Part shown: in pieces, positions 7,562 to 12,805 of the stretch
Position numbering within the stretch: position 1 is the first letter of the stretch
How the letters are laid out: every line of letters begins with the position of its first letter
Assembly (NCBI GenBank): GCA_015680635.1
Contig: JAABOA010000631.1
Span: 1-12,805 of the forward strand
Direction: 5' to 3'
Length of the DNA: 12,805 bases
From: Lunasporangiospora selenospora
Taxonomy: Eukaryota > Mortierellomycota > Mortierellomycetes > Mortierellales > Mortierellaceae
Position numbers and translations under genes: made by a program
The notes under the pieces: model-generated
The model's database searches: none
The model's input: the letters and a program-made list of their open reading frames with translations, nothing else
Told to the model about the DNA's origin: nothing

Positions 7562-8621
7562 TTCCTCCGCAAAATTAATATTCGCTTCTTAGTGTTTGGA
7601 ACACACGAGGCGACATTGGATGCCAAGTTTCTTGTGTTATCAGCAGACCTAGGAATGCAAAAGGCCAAACATTTACGCATGGGTCATGGAGGATTCGATG
7701 AGGCAGAATACTTATCACGTCTAGTGAATAGGATGGGAGGAAACGACATTGATAACGGACGATCAAATATGGACTGGTCAAAAATTGGGCGCATTGCAAC
7801 AAAATGGTCCTACAAAGTGCCGACGATGGACTTTATGTACGTACTTTTCCAACCATCACTATATTGCTCCCCCTTGGATCTTGGAAATGTCCAAAGGGGG
7901 TACCATTCCAAGCCGTGGTTTCTAACCTTTTCATGCCCTTTAATCTTCGCCTGTGTGTAGGCTAGGGCCGATGTCGGTTGAACACAAATCACGGGCAATA
8001 GGTAATAGGACAAGAGTCGTCCGAGACCCCAAAATGATGCGAAAACCACAAGAGTTGCGTGAAGAAGACATTGCACGGCAGGAGAACGAGACGACTAAAA
8101 ATGTGATGCAAATTTCGGATATCCTCGAGCGGCAACCTGACAAAGTCAACTTGTTCAAGTTGGTGGTCAATCCAGAGTCATTTGGACAGACTGTGGAAAA
8201 CATCTTTTATCTTTCCTTCTTGGTACGAGATGGAAAGGCTAGTATTACCGAGGAAGACATGAATGACCCTAACCGGGGTGACGACGATGATGATGAGGAA
8301 AGAGAGCCGAAGGAAGGAGCCAATATCCAACCTATGGTCGAGTTGACCGAGGTGCCTACTGCTGAAGATTACCAAGGAGGCTTACTGAAGAAACAAATGG
8401 TCATGGAAATCAACATGACGATGTGGAGAGTATGTGTGTTTTTTAATGTTCATGATCGAAGTTCACTGCCTTGCTGATTGGTATCCTGATACTCAAGCTG
8501 CTGCTGCTGCTCTTTTTTATTTTATTTTTTTTAGGAACTTATTGAGGTCTATGATATCCGAGAGCCAATGATCCCCACACGTAGAACCAAAGAGAAGCAA
8601 GCGGGCAAGTGGTATGGATAA
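7053..8621 (+). CDS. NSE4: Non-SMC element 4, kleisin subunit of the SMC5/6 complex
   Basis: Nse4 bridges the Smc5 and Smc6 heads and binds Nse1/Nse3 in the nuclear complex for recombinational repair and chromosome stability. Five exons are inferred: 7053-7206, 7346-7426, 7593-7836, 7961-8429 and 8535-8621. Phases close to 344 residues. Family marks include RKQYRELI at residues 40-47, ANRLFKKVFGTHEATLDAKF spanning the exon 2/3 join, then LGMQKAKHL. The C-terminal winged-helix signature FGQTVENIFYLSFLVRDGKA is at 234-253 and EVYDIREPMIPT at 320-331. An acidic loop (GDDDDDEERE) at about 266-274 sits inside the C-terminal domain. The length fits fungal and animal Nse4. Starts at 7053 and 7068 are both possible; 7068 has the better -3 base, and an out-of-frame ATG at 7045 could be skipped or untranscribed. 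Donors are GTGAAG, GTAAGA, GTACGT and GTATGT. The stop codon overlaps an AATAAA. Confidence 0.93.
7515..7558 (+). repeat. (TC)22 microsatellite in NSE4 intron 2
   Basis: There are 22 perfect TC dinucleotides, followed by one more T, in the 166-nt intron 7427-7592. The array ends 34 bases before the exon 3 acceptor, so it extends the polypyrimidine character of the intron in the sense strand. Length variation between strains is likely. Confidence 0.97.
8516..8526 (-). terminator. Candidate PRP2 polyadenylation signals lying antisense in NSE4 intron 4
   Basis: In the minus sense, AATAAA occurs at 8521-8516 and 8526-8521. These are the first exact matches downstream of the PRP2 stop, about 230 nt away. 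They correspond to the T-rich end of NSE4 intron 4 (8430-8534). Use of these sites would give a PRP2 3' UTR that overlaps the last NSE4 exon in antisense. A non-canonical nearer signal cannot be excluded. Confidence 0.25.
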
Positions 8622-8707
8622 TAAAATTTGTCCTCAGCTCTGAAGCGGCAGAGGGGACAGTAGGGGTGCGATTCTTTGTCCCAAAAAATGTAAAACAAAT
8701 GCAATAT

Positions 8708-8718
8708 AATAAAATAAA
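8708..8718 (+). terminator. Candidate NSE4 polyadenylation signals (two overlapping AATAAA)
   Basis: AATAAA occurs at 8708-8713 and again at 8713-8718, about 90 bases after the NSE4 stop and just before the convergent PRP2 stop at 8753. Another AATAAA at 8620-8625 overlaps the NSE4 stop codon and is too close to be the obvious choice. Fungal signals are loose, so this is a likely rather than proven site. Confidence 0.45.
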
Positions 8719-8752
8719 AAAGATTATTTTTTTAGTGTTGGGGTTCTGGTGA

Positions 8753-11700
8753 TCAGGATGGAGGAGCAATCTGGGCTATGCCTTTTCCTTTGGGCAGTTT
8801 CTTTTTGCTATCATCATTTATGTCCTTGTCCTTGTAGTAATGCGGTGCAACTATTTGAAGAAAAGAGAATAGTTTGTTTAGAGCTCAAATAAATACAATG
8901 GTCGGTTGGACACGCGCTCCTCCCTATTCGGAAAGCATGTAATAACTTTAAAAGAGTTACCTTCTTTGAGCCAGTCACCTTCAATTTCCATCACGACTCG
9001 CATAAATTCCTTCGAGGTCAAAACCAATTCATAGTAGATAACCCAGCGAGGATTGGCCTCATAAAGAGCGCTGCTAGGATGAATCAGGACCGTCTGATTA
9101 CTCTTGATCGTCCGATAGGAATCTCCAGATCTGGCCAATCTTGCTGCATTGTAAAAGAATCCTGACGCGATCGCTTTCCGGATTGGTACTGTGTCGCTCG
9201 GGTTTGGGCTCGAGAGCATTGGCACTTCAGTACGCTCCATAAGACCGACGAGCTGATCTCGAACATCTCTTGCCTTGGACATGGATCGATGTTGTAAAAA
9301 GTTTTCATAACACCACTGAATCGAATAGTTGGACTCAACCCACTCATTCCAGATATTGAGTAGCGTCAAGTGGTCGCCTCCGGGTTTGGTCAAATTTTGT
9401 CGTGCCTTATCTGCATGCAGCTTCTTGTCCTTGGGTCGGTAAAAGATGGCATTCTGAACAGAGAGCATAGAAACAATCGAGACAATTTCTTCCGTACAAT
9501 GGTACTTCTCAGCCATGATAAGCGTCTTGGCCATCATCGGGTCTCCAGGGAACTCGGCCATTCGACGGCCCAGTTTTGTCAACTGACCCTTGTCATTCAA
9601 GGCCCCGAGTGCATAAAGTTGTTCCAGTGCTCTCATCAATGTCTCTGCAGGGGGTGGATCCATAAAGTCGAATCCAATGATGTCATTAATGCCGAGTGAT
9701 TTGAGCGTCAAGACCACGGAGTTGAGATTGATGCGCTGGATCTCAGGTACTGTATTCGCCTCCAGTTCGTTATAGAAAGCCCATTGTGTGTAAAGTCGGA
9801 AACACTTTCCAGGTCCAACACGTCCTGCACGTCCCTTTCTTTGATTCGCAGATGCTCTCGAGCATGGTGAGACGATCAGGGACTCCATACCCGTCTTTGG
9901 GTTATAACTCAACATTTTGGCAAACCCTGGGTCGATCACAAACTTTACACCATCAATGGTGATCGATGTTTCTGCAATGTTGGTCGCGAGAACAACCTTT
10001 CGTGATCCTTCTGGAGTTGGCTCGAAGATTTTCCCCTGCATGTCCGAGGGCAGTGAAGAATAGATAGGACAAATCATCAGCTCCTGAATTCGGTCGCCAA
10101 GAACTCTGCACGTCTGTTGTAGGTTTTCTGCCGCATTATCGATTTCGTCCTGACCTGTCAAGAACACCAAAATGTCTCCTGGCCCTTGCGAGATGTGAAT
10201 TTGCATTACTGTTGTGATCGCTGCAGCCAGATAGTTTGCCTCTGGTGATGCAGTGTAGTGTACCTCGACAGGGAAGGGTCTTCCTGGGACGTTGAAGATG
10301 GGTGCACCGTCAAAATATTCTGCGAACTGATCTGCATTCATGGTAGCACTCGAAATCAAAATTTTGAGATCTGATCGAAGTCTTGCAATATCCTTCACCA
10401 ATCCAAACAAAATGTCCGTGTGCAATGTCCGCTCGTGCGCCTCGTCAATGATCAAACAGCTATATCCTGCGAGGTCCGGCTCACTCATAAACTCGCGCAA
10501 CAGCATACCATCTGTCATGTACTTGACCACTGTCTTCTCACTTGTGCAATCCTCAAATCGAATCGAGTAACCAACCTCGTAACCAAGTTTGACACCCATT
10601 TCCTCTGCTACACGAGCAGCGACACTCATTGCGGCGACTCGACGAGGTTGTGTACATCCGATTTTCTTCCCGTTTTTGGTGTATCCTGCTTCATAAAGGT
10701 ACTGTGGTAACTGTGTTGTTTTTCCGGATCCAGTCTCTCCGACAATAACAAGAACTTGGTTTTGATCAATGGCCTGCAAAAGCTGCTCACGGAAATGAAA
10801 CATGGGTAATGATTCTCGGACTTGCTTGATCGACATCTCTTTCCGCTCCAGTTCTGTGATGTGCTCCTGCAACTCTTCTGACTTTTTCTCTTTAGCGGCG
10901 GTCTCTTGTTCCAGGATAAAGTCGATGTTTTGCTCGTCAAAAACGTACTCATAATCCATTTCTTCCCCTTCTTTGATGTCCGATACACGGGTAGCATGTT
11001 GTCTTGTTGCGCGTGCTTGTTGCTGCTCCCATTGGTCCTGTTCTGACATAAACTTATCAGCAGGCTCCTCCTCATATCGCCGATACAGCGCATCGTGCTT
11101 TTTTTTCTTGTCGAGTTTGCCCTTTTCTGTGATATAATCTTCAGGAATTTGGTATCCATCATAGGCAACGTCGATATTCATTTGTTCCTCTGCAAGTCGT
11201 AATACCTCTTTCCTGTATTCAAGGTCCTCGCGTTCCTTTGCCGTCAGCTCATTGTAGTCAAAGAGCTGCTCCTCATCTCTAACCTGCATCCTCAACTTCT
11301 CGATCTGAAGAAGTTCGCGTTTGCCAAGGTAATCCTGACGAGCTCGTTCGCGCAGCGAGGAGACTGCCGCCCTTCGAGCCTCTGGATTGTCCGCGAGGTT
11401 TCTCCGCGAGTCTGATTTCGAAGATCGATCATGAACAAGCTTCTTAGTCTTGTTGCTGTCCTTGTCACGCAATCTGTTGGCGAATTCGTCACGCTCCCGG
11501 ATATCCTGCTCATCTTTTAACTCTTGCCTCTCTTCCTCCAATTCCTCTAAATTAAAGGTGGTTGAAGCAAGTCAAGAGGGTTAGGAAAGAGGGTTACTAA
11601 TATAAAACTAAATACACGCGTATTCATAGTGCCAGGTCTTTCAGCAATATTTGCTGGCTCCTTTCATACCTTCTGTTTTGGGAGGACGTGCTGCTCGCTC

Positions 11701-12490
11701 CTGCTCTTCTAGTTTACGTCGCTTGTACTCCTTTCCTTCTTCGTCGCTTTCCCAGTCGCGATCCGCTTCGTCATCATCCTTTCTTCGAATTGCCTTTCCA
11801 CGCCTCTTGTCTGAAGGGTCCCTTTCTGCATCCTTGTCCTTGTCCTTGCTCTTTCCCTTTTCCTTTGAAGAGGAAGAGCTCTTTTTGGTACTCTTTTTCT
11901 TTTTCGAACTGCCAGCGTCATCCTCATCAAGAAGGAGACCAAAAGAATCATTCATTGCCATGAGTTTGAGCGAGGCAACCTCTTCCTGTCGCCTCTTCCG
12001 CGAAGAATCTGCCTGCGATTGTCCAGATGATGCAGAGGTTCCTGGTTTTGATCGAGAAGCTGAGGAACGAGGCGTCCGTCGGTAGAGCTCCTGCACAAAT
12101 GACTGTGTGCTCGAGTTGGAGGGAATATCCATGGCCCCGAGTGACTGCATAAGACCATCTGGAGACTTGGCCGATTGAGCTATTAAATACAGGAGTCCCA
12201 GAAGAGCGGGTGATTGTCAGTTGTCAATGAAGCATGCCCAGCTACCCCGATGACATTTGTCTTTCCCGTAGATAGCGGACAACGAGATAACGTACCACAT
12301 GCGATCAAAAAGTCTCTTGTGCTGTTATCAGACATGCCAAGAACCTATTGGAAGACAAGGAACGTACAAGGCATGAGTGCCTGTTGATAGACTCACGCGG
12401 GACTCGAAGCAAAAGAAAGGCCCTAAGGATGCATGGGAATACCTTCATGGACATGTCTGAGACCCATCGCTTGAGGTCTTGCGAATCCAT
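8753..12490 (-). CDS. PRP2: Pre-mRNA-splicing DEAH-box RNA helicase Prp2/DHX16
   Basis: Prp2 is the ATPase that remodels the activated spliceosome before the first splicing step; its known cofactor is the G-patch protein Spp2. Five exons (minus sense) are inferred: 12490-12443, 12344-12296, 12179-11670, 11546-8961 and 8850-8753. Phases close to 1096 residues, near human DHX16 (1041). The N-terminus (DLKRWVSDM..., then STRDFLIACAQSA) matches the DHX16 start and is split by two early introns. A Lys/Asp/Ser-rich region follows to about residue 200. Helicase motifs are GETGSGKT at 472-479, TQPRRVA at 501-507, DEAH at 570-573, SAT at 602-604, TNIAETSITI at 724-733 and QRKGRAGR at 771-778. A winged-helix/ratchet region lies near 838-880 and an OB-fold region near 998-1070. 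A last intron (8960-8851, GTAACT...ATAG) restores the conserved WLKEVAPHYY. Without it the frame reads into unrelated sequence. The gene is tail to tail with NSE4. Confidence 0.96.
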
Positions 12491-12757
12491 GACTAGGATG
12501 TTGGAAACAATGTCGATGTCTTGATTTCTGTTTGCCTCTACTGCTGGAGATCAGATCCTGTGCGTCCTGCTGCTTGAGCTTGCTGAGTGACAGGAAGAGA
12601 GAAAGAGAGAGAGAGAAAAGAGAGAATAGTTCCACAGCAGATATTCGTTGGAACAATTAGTCGCATGTGCTGCACATCTCTTGATTGATCAGGCTGGGGG
12701 GGGAGGCTGCGTGTCCAGACTGGTTGCGGCCTGGCCAACTAACTGAGAGAGAAAGAA

Positions 12758-12805
<48 letters not shown>
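12491..12805 (-). promoter_or_regulatory. PRP2 upstream region with CT-rich leader (GA repeats on the plus strand)
   Basis: This region lies upstream of the PRP2 start at 12490, whose ATG has G at -3 and G at +4. On the plus strand it holds an imperfect GA tract at 12593-12626, a run of eight G at 12696-12703, and a longer GA tract from 12745 to the window end. In the PRP2 sense these are CT-rich, as in other fungal promoters and leaders. No other gene is visible. Open frames here are low-complexity translations of the repeats. Confidence 0.5.
12745..12805 (+). repeat. (GA)n microsatellite with GAAA interruptions, cut by the window end
   Basis: About 61 bases are almost pure GA, with interruptions near the left side (GAAAGAAAGA, then GAAAGA), becoming perfect GA toward the end. 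The tract reaches the last base, so its full length is unknown. A shorter related tract is at 12593-12626. Confidence 0.95.

Noticed and set aside
7207-7578. Frame ending in a long Ser-Leu repeat
   Set aside because: It contains the true NSE4 exon 2, but the ends are intron sequence and the Ser-Leu run is the TC microsatellite translated.
10626-11168. Minus-strand 180-codon frame inside PRP2
   Set aside because: It is an alternate-frame shadow of the helicase exon, which carries all conserved motifs in its own frame.
11651-12085. Plus-strand Ser/Phe/Leu-rich frame opposite PRP2 exon 3
   Set aside because: Antisense of the Lys/Asp/Ser-rich region; low complexity only.
1-12805. tRNA, rRNA, CRISPR, transposase, reverse transcriptase or viral genes
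   Set aside because: I looked on both strands for tRNA-like arms, regular spaced repeats and mobile-element proteins and saw none. A tRNAscan or repeat search was not possible here.

Overview
The window is nuclear DNA from a filamentous fungus, most likely an early-diverging one (Mortierellaceae-like). That placement is an inference from gene style: genes are dense (about one per 2.5 kb) and carry short introns of about 98-167 nt. Donors are mostly GTAAGT, GTATGT or GTACGT-like, acceptors are TAG, and many introns have a CTAAC/TTAAC-type branch site. There are also two F-box/leucine-rich-repeat genes, and CT/GA microsatellites lie in leaders and introns. No bacterial, phage, CRISPR or transposon gene was seen.

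Layout, left to right. (1) At positions 1-342 an unidentified minus-strand reading frame runs off the left edge. It is head to head with (2) a plus-strand eight-exon gene at 547-2698 for the FG-repeat nucleoporin of the Nup49/Nup58 family, a central-channel component of the nuclear pore. The DNA between and around the two starts carries stacked inverted repeats. (3) A minus-strand F-box/LRR gene at 2855-5005 is followed by an upstream region of about 1 kb with a CT-rich leader. (4) A second, smaller minus-strand F-box/LRR gene lies at 5980-6894. It shares a 158-bp divergent promoter containing a CACGTG palindrome with (5) the plus-strand five-exon gene NSE4 at 7053-8621, the kleisin of the SMC5/6 complex. 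(6) The minus-strand five-exon gene at 8753-12490 encodes the DEAH-box spliceosomal ATPase Prp2/DHX16. It lies tail to tail with NSE4 at a 131-bp distance, and its CT-rich leader fills the right end.

The genes do not form an operon or one pathway. Four are housekeeping or substrate-adaptor functions: nuclear transport, ubiquitin ligase adaptors (two genes), chromosome maintenance and splicing activation. I rebuilt the exon structures by hand from reading frame, splice sites and family conservation. All exon phases close for the three multi-exon genes, giving 407, 344 and 1096 residues. I found no convincing novel biological system. The points most worth a second look are the left-edge gene, the inverted-repeat stack, a 17-nt first exon, a G-quadruplex-type intron tract and a small unassigned reading frame upstream of the first F-box gene.
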